Shown here one piece after another: positions 1 to 9,382 of a DNA stretch of 64,000 nucleotides. The notes beneath the pieces are model-generated. The model was not told the DNA's origin. It was given only the letters and a program-made list of their open reading frames with translations, and searched no databases. The first letter of the stretch is position 1; every line of letters begins with the position of its first letter. The DNA comes from Alisma plantago-aquatica (lineage: Eukaryota > Streptophyta > Magnoliopsida > Alismatales > Alismataceae): assembly GCA_963693085.1 (NCBI GenBank), contig OY856413.1, forward strand, positions 471,193,879 through 471,257,878, given 5' to 3'. Position numbers and translations under genes: made by a program.

Positions 1-257
1 ATTAAAGACCTAATTAATATCGTGAGTATTATCAAAGCAAATCAATAGTGTTTTGACAAAATGAGAATTTTTATTTTGTAGAAGTAAATGGAAAACACAC
101 TATCATTGTGATCTGTACTTGAGAAGGCCAAATTAAATGGAATCAACTTCCACGACTGGTTTAGGACTTTAAAAAATGTTCTTACATATGTACAAATGAT
201 GGTTTTGCTTACAAACAATGGTAAAAAATAGGGTTTCTGAGCTATTTACATCCTTCA

Positions 258-910
258 TTGCAATCTGATGGTTTGTTTCCTTTGCTATTTTGCTTGGCCT
301 TGATGTTCCAAACGATGGTGGGTACCTTGGTGCTTTTTGATCCTTCTTTTGGTTGCTAAAACCTATGGTTATGTTTCCCCTAAGTGGGTGTCTTTAATGC
401 TCTCCTCAAGTGGTTCTAAACAATGGGTTTTTCTCAGGGTCTTGTGGCTATTTTCCTTCTTATTTTATCAACCGATGGTGTGGTTTCTTGCTACAAATGA
501 TGGCCTTTCCTAGGTGGGTTTTGGATTCCTTACCTATGCCAAACGATGGTCATGTCTTACATTCTTTTTTGACTCTTTTGGTGCTCAAGTATTGATGGTT
601 TTAGTACCTAGTGGTGGCCACATCCTATGGTTATTCTACCTTCACCAACTGATGGTACCCCTTGAGTCAACAATCGATGATACCCTTTGAGTCAACAACG
701 ATGGTACCCCTTGAGTCAACAACCGATGGTACCCCTTGAGTCAAAATTGATGGCGCTCTTTGTGTTGTCAAATGATGGTTTATCTAGGTTTGAATGGCGA
801 CTCTTCCAAGGTCACAACTCAATGGTTCTTTAGGTGATTCGTTTAAGGTATTTGCTTATGATTACAACCGATGGTTTTACCCTCTCGCATCCAATGGTTG
901 AGATGATTAT
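258..910 (+). repeat. Dispersed AACCGATGGT-type motif array with a 25-bp tandem core
   Basis: Variants of AACCGATGGT (CTGATGGT, AACGATGGT, CAATGGTT, AAATGATGG) recur roughly every 30-60 bp across this part of the LTR. At 647-745 they become a regular array of four units of 24-25 bp, each reading approximately AACCGATGGTACCCCTTGAG followed by TCAAC. This looks like a minisatellite that grew inside an LTR. Any role is unknown. Confidence 0.75.
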
Positions 911-2684
911 CATGACATGAGGTTTTGGTTTTAATGATATAAAAATAATGGTGGTTTGCCTTAATCAATTAGTCTTACCATTGCACTCATATTAAGGAAC
1001 TAGATAGTCACCATAATGAGTGTATGTATAAACTTAAGGTAGCATATCTTGTTACACTTAACCTTAATGCAATAAATGATGGTTAAGCCTTGTGTTATGC
1101 ATGGTTCCATACTTTAGAATAGTATGGGATTTAATGGTGATGCTTTACCTTATGCATCCATGATCCGATGGGGATGCCATGAGTTAGGGTTTGTGCACGA
1201 GTGCTAATTTGCAGCTTCAATATAACTTACCTTGTTGAACCTAACCCTAGTTATTCATTCTACCCTCCCTCAAATGGTTAATATAATGATGGGATATTCT
1301 CCCTAATGTTGTTCTAACCCTAATGTGTTAACTAGTGGTTATCATAGCCTCATGATTGATTCTTTCTTATGCTAAACATGTGAACTATAAGTATGATGGT
1401 GGTCAATCATACCTAGACTTCTTTTAAGCTGATATAATGAAGGAATACTCTTAAATGCTAGGATAACCCTGCAATGTTATCTTATAAACACCTTTTAGTT
1501 CTTTAATGCAATATTATGCTGAGCTTGTGTATCACATGTTTGGAGATAGGATGTTGAGCCTTGGTATAAGGCATGGAAATTTAATTATGGTCTTACATGA
1601 ATGATGTGATGGTCTTAATGACCTTTGGGCATGGTTGAGCCTTGAATGAGATGTAATCCTCTTCATGATGTGACAAGGGTTGGAACCATGGATTAATGTG
1701 ATAAGGAATTGTGTACTATGGTGATATGATTAAAAGTATGGTCTCATGGGTGTAGTACCATGTGATGTTGTGCTAAAAAATATACCTCATACATTTTACA
1801 TCCTATGAAGTTGTTATTCGAATATGATTGCTAGCAATGAATCAGGGTTTGTATATCCACTTGTTTGATGAAGCCTTATTCACCCAATTGGCAATAACTA
1901 ATCAAGTGAAACCCTAATCATGTAGTGCCATGTGCCGTAGAACCATCTTCAGTGTCAAAACTTGTTGGATGGTGAATTGAGTATTCCTAAGGGAATCTCA
2001 AAGAACATACTAAAGAGTATGCGAGACTGACAAGTTGAGTGCATATCCTTGTCATCCAAAATTGCAGGTTATGAAGGATGGCTACGGTAATGCCTCATAT
2101 ATTTCTTATATATGATGTGTCTGAGTACGCTACAGATGTATCTCATGTGGTAGGGTTTTTCTTTGCATACCCTGGTGGCTAGTGCCATGACCTATACCAA
2201 GGGTGTATTTGGTACTAGAAGCTTGACTATATGTCACTACAGGTAGTTTGACTATATGTCACTACATTTGACCCATACTGACTGGGAAAAGGAGAGATTT
2301 TAGGATACCCACATTCTTAGATCTTGTATTGAACTAATTTTGACTTCATAACGGTCAATTGGACTTTAAGTGGTATGACTCAAAACTCCCCATGGCTTAA
2401 TAAAAGATGTAATATAGTCGTGTAGCATATCTATTTAGGGTTATCCACAATGCTTCACATTATATGATAAGACTTGATTGCTCTTTTCACATATAGATGA
2501 TGTATAATGAAATACGAGAAGTATAAATGCTTATGTTGATAGATATACTACTACTGTTGGTTATGCTTATGATGATAGTTATCACATACTATTAACTATG
2601 TTTATACTACTTGCCATGAATCTATAATTAAAGATTCCTATAATGCTAATCATGCTTATGCATATAGTTGTGCTTATGCTATTA

Positions 2685-2687
2685 GCC
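2685..2687. repeat. Target-site duplication (left), GCC
   Basis: The three bases directly before the CACTA terminus are GCC. The same three bases follow the other terminus at 12690-12692. A 3-bp duplication is the hallmark of CACTA (En/Spm) insertion. Confidence 0.9.
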
Positions 2688-2705
2688 CACTACTACAGAA
2701 ATAGC
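2688..2705 (+). repeat. CACTA-1 5' terminal inverted repeat
   Basis: CACTACTACAGAAATAGC. It matches the reverse complement of 12672-12689 at 17 of 18 positions. This is where the transposase would cut. Confidence 0.95.
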
Positions 2706-2724
2706 ATTCAGTGTCGCTTTTCTG

Positions 2725-3133
2725 GGCGTCGGTTATTAAGGAAAACCGACACCTATCATATAAGGCGTCGGTTGTTTAAGCAAACCGACGTCTATATTCG
2801 AAGACCAGCCAGACACGGGTACCGCTTTGTATTAAGCGTCGGTTGTTTATAAAAAACTGACGCTTAAAGTCGCCCGCGAAATCCATTTTTCGATAAAAAA
2901 AAATAGTGTCATTGTCAGTGTCGGTTATATACCTAGAAAACCAACGCCTATGTGCGATGGAAATTTGCGCCGAAAATGTCACTTTCAACGTCGGTTATCC
3001 TTGTATAACCGACGCTGAAGGTGGTTCCCGCCAAACATTTTCATGAAAATATCGTCCAATTGGACGTCAGTTGTTGCAAACAACCGACGCTAAAGATGTT
3101 TAGGCGTCGGTTGTTGTAAACAACCGACGCTAT
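2725..3133. promoter_or_regulatory. CACTA-1 5' subterminal repeats (GCGTCGGTT / AACCGACGC pairs)
   Basis: About seven units each consist of GGCGTCGGTT or a close variant, a spacer of about 6-12 nt, and the inverse AACCGACGC. Clear pairs lie near 2725-2752, 2764-2791, 2836-2862, 2920-2948, 2989-3016, 3064-3090 and 3102-3130. In En/Spm, subterminal repeats bind the TNPA-type protein and are needed for transposition. The motif here differs from the En/Spm one but occupies the same place at both ends. Each unit can fold into a small hairpin. Confidence 0.85.
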
Positions 3134-3530
3134 TTGGGAACTTATAACCCGCGATCGCCCGACTCTTCCCCTTTCTTCTGTTTCATTGCTACCCTATTTC
3201 CCTGTTGCGGCGATTTCTCCGGCGATTTCTCTGCTGCTGCTGCTAGTTTTTCTCCGGTGCTTCTCTCCGGCGCCCCATCTCCGGCGTCCCCTCTCCGGCG
3301 CCCCTCTCCGGCGCGTTTCTTCTCCGCCGCCCCTGCTTCCCGCCCCTGCTGCCTGCCCCTGCTGCCCGCCCTGCTGCTCCAACCACCTGCGCCGCCGCCA
3401 CGCCTGAGAACCGGCGCCGCCGCCACGCCTGGTGCCCACCTGCCTGCCCACCGCCGCCCTAGCTCCTTTCTTCCTGCTCACGCCCGGCGCCACCCCCTTC
3501 TTCCTGCTTCGACCACCACTGCTGGAAAAG
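3134..3530 (+). other. CACTA-1 GC-rich leader exon (probable 5' UTR)
   Basis: A strongly C/G-rich, CTCCGGCG-repetitive stretch ends at GAAAAG followed by GTATGT, a good plant splice donor (3531). Directly downstream is AT-rich, intron-like DNA, and an acceptor stands two bases before the transposase ATG. I infer a non-coding first exon. It contains a 134-codon Ser/Pro/Ala-rich reading frame on the plus strand and others on the minus strand. These follow from base composition and resemble no family. The second CACTA has a similar C-rich block at about 43290-43560, supporting a leader role. Confidence 0.55.
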
Positions 3531-3540
3531 GTATGTAAGC

Positions 3541-3735
3541 TGCTTTCAGTGATTAATGATTGGTACTACTGGTTTCCTTATATACTAGTAATGCATGATT
3601 AGTTTTACTGATTTCCTTGCTGCTTTCAGTGATTAATGATTGGTACTACTGGTTTCCTTATATACTAGTAATGCATGATTAGTTTTACTGATTTCCTTGC
3701 TGCTTTCAGTGATTAATGATTGATACTACTGGTTA
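3541..3735 (+). repeat. 80-bp direct tandem repeat, about 2.4 copies
   Basis: Copies starting TGCTTTCAGTGATTAATGAT are at 3541, 3621 and 3701. The first two are essentially identical. The third is partial and diverges after about 35 bp. This is a recent local duplication just after the proposed splice donor. Confidence 0.9.
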
Positions 3736-4508
3736 GTATTACTTTAGTGATTACTTTAATTCAACAATTCATAGTTTGTTATTTACAATTACTGATCTGC
3801 TTGCCGATTTTAATGATTAGAGATACTGATTAATAGTAAGTATTGATGGATACTTAGTTAATTACTGATTTGTTGATTAGATATGTATAGAAGTTCCTTA
3901 TAAATATATTTTTTATATACACATACATGTAATTTTGTATAAAATACATGATGTAGTGTGATCTTAAATCCTAGAGTGTACCCCTTTTGTTCTATGATGG
4001 TACCTATGACCCTAAATACATCCATAAGGGTCTATTGTATCCTAAAGAAGATTTATTTCTTACTTCTGCCCTAATTTTTATATGGATCTTAATCTTATAT
4101 CGCTTACTCATAAATAAGGAAATATCCTCCCTTATGACCACCTTGATGTGTATGTCCCATATAATCCACATGTTGGACCCTAATGATACAAATTTTTTAT
4201 GTTGAAAACAAATGTATGTTTCAAGTGTTGAACCTAATGTTGGACAATGTGTTTGTTATAGGTGGTACACATTTATTATATAAGAATGACATCACATGTG
4301 TTTGTTGGCCTAGAAAGTCAACAATCATTGTTCTTTATATTACTTGTACATTGGTATAAATTAGAATGAACAATCACTAAATTATATACTGTTTGTATGG
4401 AGTCCGGCTTCATTGTAGATATCTATTATTGTGTTTGTTGGCCTAGAAACCCATCCAAGATTGACTCATTAGGAGTAAATCTTGGATAGTCCTCGGTTTG
4501 GGACTGTT

Positions 4509-4698
4509 CTTGAACACCTAATCTCACTTAGGATGTAAGTGTATAATGTGTATTGGGTTTTCGAGAAAATTTTGGTAGCATTTCCCCGTTTGTTCTCTAA
4601 GTACATATGTACTTAGAGAATAGCGGGGAAATGCTGCCGAAATTTTCTCGAAAACCCAATACACATTATACAATTACTAGTGAGATTAGGTGTTCAAG
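4509..4698. repeat. Leader hairpin 1
   Basis: CTTGAACACC at 4509 pairs with GGTGTTCAAG ending at 4698. The arms are about 95 nt and meet without a loop at the palindrome TAAGTACATATGTACTTA. There are a few mismatches and a small bulge near CTTAGGATG on the left arm. A transcript of either strand would fold into a long, nearly perfect stem. Confidence 0.9.
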
Positions 4699-4957
4699 GA
4701 TGGGATAGGTGGTACACATTTATTATATATAAGAATGACATCACATGTGTTTGTTGGCCTAGAATGTGAACAATCATTGTTTTTTATATTACTTGTACAT
4801 TGGTATAAATTAGAATGAACAATCACTAAATTATATACTATTTGTATGGAGTCCGGCTTCATTGTAGATATCTATTATTGTGTTTGTTGGCCTAGAAACC
4901 CGTCCAAGATTGACTCATTAGGAGTAAATCTTGGATAGTCCCCGGTTTGGGACTGTT

Positions 4958-5147
4958 CTTGAACACCTAATCTCACTTAGGATGTAAGTGTATAATGTGT
5001 ATTGGGTTTTCGAGAAAATTTTGGTAGCATTTCCCCATTTGTTCTCTAAGTACATATGTACTTAGAGAACAGCGGGGAAATGCTACCGAAATTTTCTCAA
5101 AAACCCAATACACATTATACACTTACTAGTGAGATTAGGTGTTCAAG
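4958..5147. repeat. Leader hairpin 2
   Basis: Same structure as hairpin 1, centre at 5055/5056, with CTTGAACACC at 4958 and GGTGTTCAAG ending at 5147. The right arm reads CTACCGAAATTTTCTC where hairpin 1 has CTGCCGAAATTTTCTC. Confidence 0.9.
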
Positions 5148-5406
5148 GATGGGATAGGTGGTACACATTTATTATATATAAGAATGACATCACATGTGTT
5201 TGTTGGCCTAGAATGTGAACAATCATTGTTTTTTATATTACTTGTACATTGGTATAAATTAGAATGAACAATCACTAAATTATATACTGTTTGTATGGAG
5301 TCCGGCTTCATTGTAGATATCTATTATTGTGTTTGTTGGCCTAGAAACCCGTCCAAGATTGACTCATTAGGAGTAAATCTTGGATAGTCCCCGGTTTGGG
5401 ACTGTT

Positions 5407-5596
5407 CTTGAACACCTAATCTCACTTAGGATGTAAGTGTATAATGTGTATTGGGTTTTCGAGAAAATTTTGGTAGCATTTCCCCGTTTGTTCTCTAAGT
5501 ACATATGTACTTAGAGAACAGCGGGGAAATGCTACCGAAATTTTCTCGAAAACCCCATACACATTATACACTTACTAGTGAGATTAGGTGTTCAAG
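5407..5596. repeat. Leader hairpin 3
   Basis: Same structure, with CTTGAACACC at 5407 and GGTGTTCAAG ending at 5596. The arms are nearly identical to those of hairpin 2. Confidence 0.9.
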
Positions 5597-5855
5597 GATG
5601 GGATAGGTGGTACACATTTATTATATATAAGAATGACATCACATGTGTTTGTTGGCCTAGAATGTGAACAATCATTGTTTTTTATATTACTTGTACATTG
5701 GTATAAATTAGAATGAACAATCACTAAATTATATACTGTTTGTATGGAGTCCGGCTTCATTGTAGATATCTATTATTGTGTTTGTTGGCCTAGAAACCCG
5801 TCCAAGATTGACTCATTAGGAGTAAATCTTGGATAGTCCCCGGTTTGGGATTGTT

Positions 5856-6045
5856 CTTGAACACCTAATATCACTTAGGATGTAAGTGTATAATGTGTAT
5901 TGGGTTTTCGAGAAAATTTTGGTAGCATTTCCCCGTTTGTTCTCTAAGTACATATGTACTTAGAGAACAGTGGGGAAATGCTGCCGAAATTTTCTCGAAA
6001 ACCCAATACACATTATACACTTACTAGTGAGATTAGGTGTTCAAG
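5856..6045. repeat. Leader hairpin 4
   Basis: Same structure. The left arm has CCTAATATCAC where the others have CCTAATCTCAC, which adds one mismatch. The right end is GGTGTTCAAG at 6045. Confidence 0.9.
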
Positions 6046-6102
6046 GATGGGATAGGTGGTACACATTTATTATATATAAGAATGACATCAAATGTGTTTG
6101 TT

Positions 6103-6164
6103 GGCATTTCCCCGTTTGTTCTCTAAGTACATATGTACTTAGAGAACAACGGGGAAATGCTGCC
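6103..6164. repeat. Truncated leader hairpin 5
   Basis: Only the apex remains: GGCATTTCCCCG on the left and CGGGGAAATGCTGCC on the right, around the same GTACATATGTAC centre, giving a stem of about 30 bp. It lies in the last partial unit, just before the acceptor and the transposase start. Confidence 0.85.
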
Positions 6165-6223
6165 TAATCTTTTCCTAATATATACTTGTTTCCTAATATA
6201 TACTTGTTTTCTCTGATCATAGA

Positions 6224-9200
6224 ATGGATAGATCATGGATGTCCATTCGTAATTGTTGCACCCCAGAGTTTATATCTGGTCTTGATCAGTTTATTAGATT
6301 TGCTGAGGAACATAGGAAAAAACCTACAGATAGGTTCTACTGTCCATGTAGGCATTGCGGTAACAACTTGAAAGTCAACACTGGTGAGGAAATCAAAAGT
6401 CATGTCATGTGCAACGGGATTGTACAAGGCTATACAGAATGGCACTGGCATGGAGAGATTTCAAAATCGAAACCAGTAGATGTCGATAGCAGTGCTTGGG
6501 TGGAAGAAGAAATTGCCTCCGATGACGTAAATGTGAACGAACCAGTTCCAGGAGACATCGTTGATGCGATGCTGGATAGTTGTAGGGTAGAGCACACCGA
6601 TCCACCTCCTATCTTTACAAACATTGTGCATGATGCTGAGATACCGTTATACACAGGCTGTGCTAAGTTTACGAAGCTTAGCACTGTGTTGAGATTGTAT
6701 AAGTTGAAAGCTAACAATAGATGGAGCGACAAAAGCTTCACTTCATTGTTGACTTTGTTGAAAGAAATGCTTCCTGAAGGAAACGAGCTTCCAATCTCAA
6801 CATACCAGGTAAAGAAAATGTTGTGCCCAATGGGAATGGAGGCCAAGAAGATACACGCATGCCCGAATGATTGTGTATTATTTCAAAAGGACTATGTAGA
6901 TTTGAAAGATTGTCCAAAATGTGGTGCGTCACAGTATAAATTGACGACTTCGGGGGAGTCCAAAACTGGTTCTCCTGCCAAGGTGTTGTGGTATCTACCT
7001 ATAATATCACGGTTTCAACGCTTGTTTGCAAATCCGAAAGATGCGAAGAATTTGAGGTGGCATGCAGATGTTAAGAAAAATAATGATGGGATCCTACGAC
7101 ATGCGTCTGATTCCCCACAGTGGAAGAAGATTGATCTATTGTACCCTAAATTTGGTGAAGAAGATAGGAATCTAAGACTTGGGCTTTGTACAGATGGGAT
7201 GAATCCGTACGGGACATTGAGCAGCCAACATAGCACTTGGCCAGTCATGCTTGTTATATACAATCTTCCTCCCTGGATGTGTATGAAAAATAAGTACGTT
7301 ATGTTTTCATTGTTGATATCGGGCCCTAAACAACCCGGAAATGATATCGATGTTTATCTTGAACCTTTGATTGATGACTTAAAGAAACTTTGGGCTGAAG
7401 GTGTGATGACCTATGATGCTTCAGCAAGAGAGACATTTCGTTTGCACGCTATGTTGTTTTGCACTATTAATGACTTTCCAGCATATGGGAATTTGTCTGG
7501 ATATAGTGTCAAAAGAGCTAAAGCGTGTCCTATATGTGAAGAAAACACTGATTCAATAAGACTAAAACATGGCGGCAAGACTGTATATCTTGGTCATCGA
7601 AGGTTTCTTTCAAAATTCCATCCGTATCGTAGGAAGCACAAAGCATTCAATGGATGGAATGATGAACGGAGTGCACCTAAACCTATACCAGGGGATGTTG
7701 TTTATGAAAGAGTAAAAGACATTGTCAATGAATTTGGTAAGAAATCACAATGTAGTATGGCCACACGGAGTGACAATTCTTCATTCAAGAAGAAGTCAAT
7801 ATTTTGGGATCTTCCTTATTGGAGTTCTTTGACAGTCATGCATTGTATCGATGTAATGCACGTTGAGAAAAATGTTTGTGATAGCATCATTGGTACTCTA
7901 TTAAATATACCAGGTAAGACTAAAGATGGGATAAAATCCAGACTGGACCTATGTGAAATGGGAATAAGGTCAGAATTAACAGAATTACGTGAAATGGGTA
8001 ATAAAAGAACATACTTACCTCCCGCTTGTTACACGTTGTCTAGAAAGGAGAAGAAAACTTTTTGTGAATGCTTGGTAAATGTTAAGGTGCCACATGGTTA
8101 CTCATCCAATATCCGTAGATTGGTATCAATGAAAGATCTGAAGTTGATAGGTCTTAAATCTCATGATTGTCACACTCTAATGCAACAAATATTGCCCGTG
8201 GCAATTCGATCTATATTGCCGAAGCATGTAAGGTTTGCAATTACCAGACTTTGTTTCTTTTTCAACAGTCTATGCAGCAAAGTTATTGACCCTGATACTC
8301 TCGATAATTTGCAAAGAGAAGTGGTTGTTACCCTATGTCAGCTTGAGATGTATTTCCCTCCTTCATTCTTTGATATCATGGTACATCTTGTTGTCCACTT
8401 GACTAGGGAAGTGAAAATGTTGGGACCAGTTTTCTTGCATTGGATGTATCCCTTTGAACGATACATGAGCATTTTTAAAGGTGATGTTCGAAACCGTTAT
8501 CGGCCTGAAGGGAGTATTATTGAAGGTTATGTGGCGAGAGAGGTTATGGATTTTTGCAATGACTTTCTCAGTGGTAATGACACTCCTGATAATGACAAGA
8601 ATATTGAGGAGGGCAAAGGAATTTTGGGATCACGGGTGAAAGTAATCAGCCGTGAGCAGTTGGAACAAGCTCACTTGTATATTTTACACAATATGGACGA
8701 AGTGAGTGTTTATATCGAGGAACATACCAATTTCATAAAGAGACAAAATCCTCGAGCAAGTTCAATGTGGCTTGCTAGAGAGTATAATAAGACTTTTACT
8801 AAGTGGTTTGAAGATAAAGTCTTACATCAACTATCTCAAACACCAAATGATATTACAGAAACTATCAAATGCCTCGCCTTTAAACCAAAACCGAATGTTA
8901 TGTCTTATGAAGGGTTTGACATTAATGGATTCACATATTACACAAAGCGCCAAGATGATAAGAGTGTCGTCCAAAATAGTGGGGTCACTCTTCAAGCGTC
9001 GACTATGTACTTTGCAAGTGCAAAGGATAAGAGTCCACGTGAAGCTAAAATGTCATATTACGGTGTCATTGAGGACATTTGGGAGTTTGACTACATAGAT
9101 TTCAAAATTCCGCTCTTTAAATGTAATTGGGTTGATAACACCAAAGGAGTTATAGTGGATGAATTGGGTTTCACTTTGGTGAACTTTGAAAATATTGGCG

Positions 9201-9382
9201 AGAAGGGTGAACCATTCATATTGGCATCACAGGCGAAACAAATATTCTATATCGATGATCCTGCGAATGATAAATGGTCGGTTGTTCTTCATGGTAAAAG
9301 ACAGTTCATTGAAGATCCTATAGATGAAGAAGAGTACTATGATAAGTATGCACTACTACAGAAGAATGTGCATACTAACTAG
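6224..9382 (+). CDS. CACTA transposase, TNP2/TNPD-like, 1052 aa
   Basis: This enzyme would bind the element ends and cut and rejoin DNA in the nucleus. Domains by family resemblance: an N-terminal Cys/His region of the Transpos_assoc type (about residues 35-78, FYCPCRHCGNN and CNGIVQGY), the Transposase_21 core (about 250-590), a DUF4218-like region (about 635-760, LPKHVR, MYFPPSFFDIMVHL, HWMYPFERY), and a DUF4216-like region (about 945-1020, YYGVIEDIWE). Acidic residues in conserved settings are Asp324 (CTDGMNPYG), Asp543 (DVMHVEKN) and Glu762/767 (PEGSIIEGY). They are candidates for the DDE/D site, but the assignment is from memory. The ATG follows a splice acceptor by one base and begins MDRSWM, matching the decayed copy at 44631 (MGRSWM). 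The frame is open throughout. The last nine codons differ from the decayed copy (see 9351). Confidence 0.93.
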   Translation: MDRSWMSIRNCCTPEFISGLDQFIRFAEEHRKKPTDRFYCPCRHCGNNLKVNTGEEIKSHVMCNGIVQGYTEWHWHGEISKSKPVDVDSSAWVEEEIASDDVNVNEPVPGDIVDAMLDSCRVEHTDPPPIFTNIVHDAEIPLYTGCAKFTKLSTVLRLYKLKANNRWSDKSFTSLLTLLKEMLPEGNELPISTYQVKKMLCPMGMEAKKIHACPNDCVLFQKDYVDLKDCPKCGASQYKLTTSGESKTGSPAKVLWYLPIISRFQRLFANPKDAKNLRWHADVKKNNDGILRHASDSPQWKKIDLLYPKFGEEDRNLRLGLCTDGMNPYGTLSSQHSTWPVMLVIYNLPPWMCMKNKYVMFSLLISGPKQPGNDIDVYLEPLIDDLKKLWAEGVMTYDASARETFRLHAMLFCTINDFPAYGNLSGYSVKRAKACPICEENTDSIRLKHGGKTVYLGHRRFLSKFHPYRRKHKAFNGWNDERSAPKPIPGDVVYERVKDIVNEFGKKSQCSMATRSDNSSFKKKSIFWDLPYWSSLTVMHCIDVMHVEKNVCDSIIGTLLNIPGKTKDGIKSRLDLCEMGIRSELTELREMGNKRTYLPPACYTLSRKEKKTFCECLVNVKVPHGYSSNIRRLVSMKDLKLIGLKSHDCHTLMQQILPVAIRSILPKHVRFAITRLCFFFNSLCSKVIDPDTLDNLQREVVVTLCQLEMYFPPSFFDIMVHLVVHLTREVKMLGPVFLHWMYPFERYMSIFKGDVRNRYRPEGSIIEGYVAREVMDFCNDFLSGNDTPDNDKNIEEGKGILGSRVKVISREQLEQAHLYILHNMDEVSVYIEEHTNFIKRQNPRASSMWLAREYNKTFTKWFEDKVLHQLSQTPNDITETIKCLAFKPKPNVMSYEGFDINGFTYYTKRQDDKSVVQNSGVTLQASTMYFASAKDKSPREAKMSYYGVIEDIWEFDYIDFKIPLFKCNWVDNTKGVIVDELGFTLVNFENIGEKGEPFILASQAKQIFYIDDPANDKWSVVLHGKRQFIEDPIDEEEYYDKYALLQKNVHTN
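9351..9363 (+). repeat. Internal copy of the terminal-repeat start (CACTACTACAGAA)
   Basis: These 13 bases equal the first 13 of the transposon terminus and lie near the end of the transposase ORF. The second CACTA matches this one up to AAGTATG (9350) and then diverges abruptly, so the motif sits exactly at a homology breakpoint. Confidence 0.85.

Larger units (their letters stand above)
1..2687 (+). mobile_element. Element C, 5' LTR, part left of the CACTA insertion
   Basis: This is non-coding sequence that matches parts of the LTR at 15616-20249. Examples are the stretch around 1911-2010 against 18912-19010 (both carry AATCATGTAGTG and GGATGGTGAA) and around 2418-2440 against 19383-19405. 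The match is patchy, so the two LTRs are old, or one is chimeric. The 5' end is outside the window. The LTR resumes at 12690 after the CACTA insertion. I see no ORF worth calling. Confidence 0.6.
4258..6164 (+). repeat. 449-bp tandem array, four full units plus a truncated one, each with a long hairpin
   Basis: The marker GGTGGTACACATTTATTATA recurs at 4261 (first G), 4708, 5157, 5606 and 6055, giving spacings of 447, 449, 449 and 449. Units are nearly identical. Each has about 260 bp of unique sequence followed by a near-palindrome of about 190 nt centred on GTACATATGTAC. The fifth unit is cut short so that only the tip of its hairpin remains (6103-6164). The array ends 60 bp before the transposase ATG. 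Low divergence between units implies recent amplification or homogenisation. Confidence 0.95.
3531..6222 (+). other. CACTA-1 leader intron containing the hairpin array
   Basis: The proposed donor GTATGT is at 3531 and the acceptor CATAG ends at 6222, leaving the transposase ATG at 6224. The intron is 2.69 kb and holds an 80-bp tandem repeat (3541-3735), an AT-rich stretch (3736-4257) with nothing recognisable, and the 449-bp hairpin array (4258-6164). The donor and acceptor are seen. Their use is inferred. Confidence 0.55.

Noticed and set aside
3134..3538. 134-aa Ser/Pro/Ala-rich reading frame (and antisense partners) in the CACTA leader
   Set aside because: Composition-driven by CTCCGGCG repeats, ends at a splice donor, and resembles no protein family. 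Better read as a 5' UTR exon.
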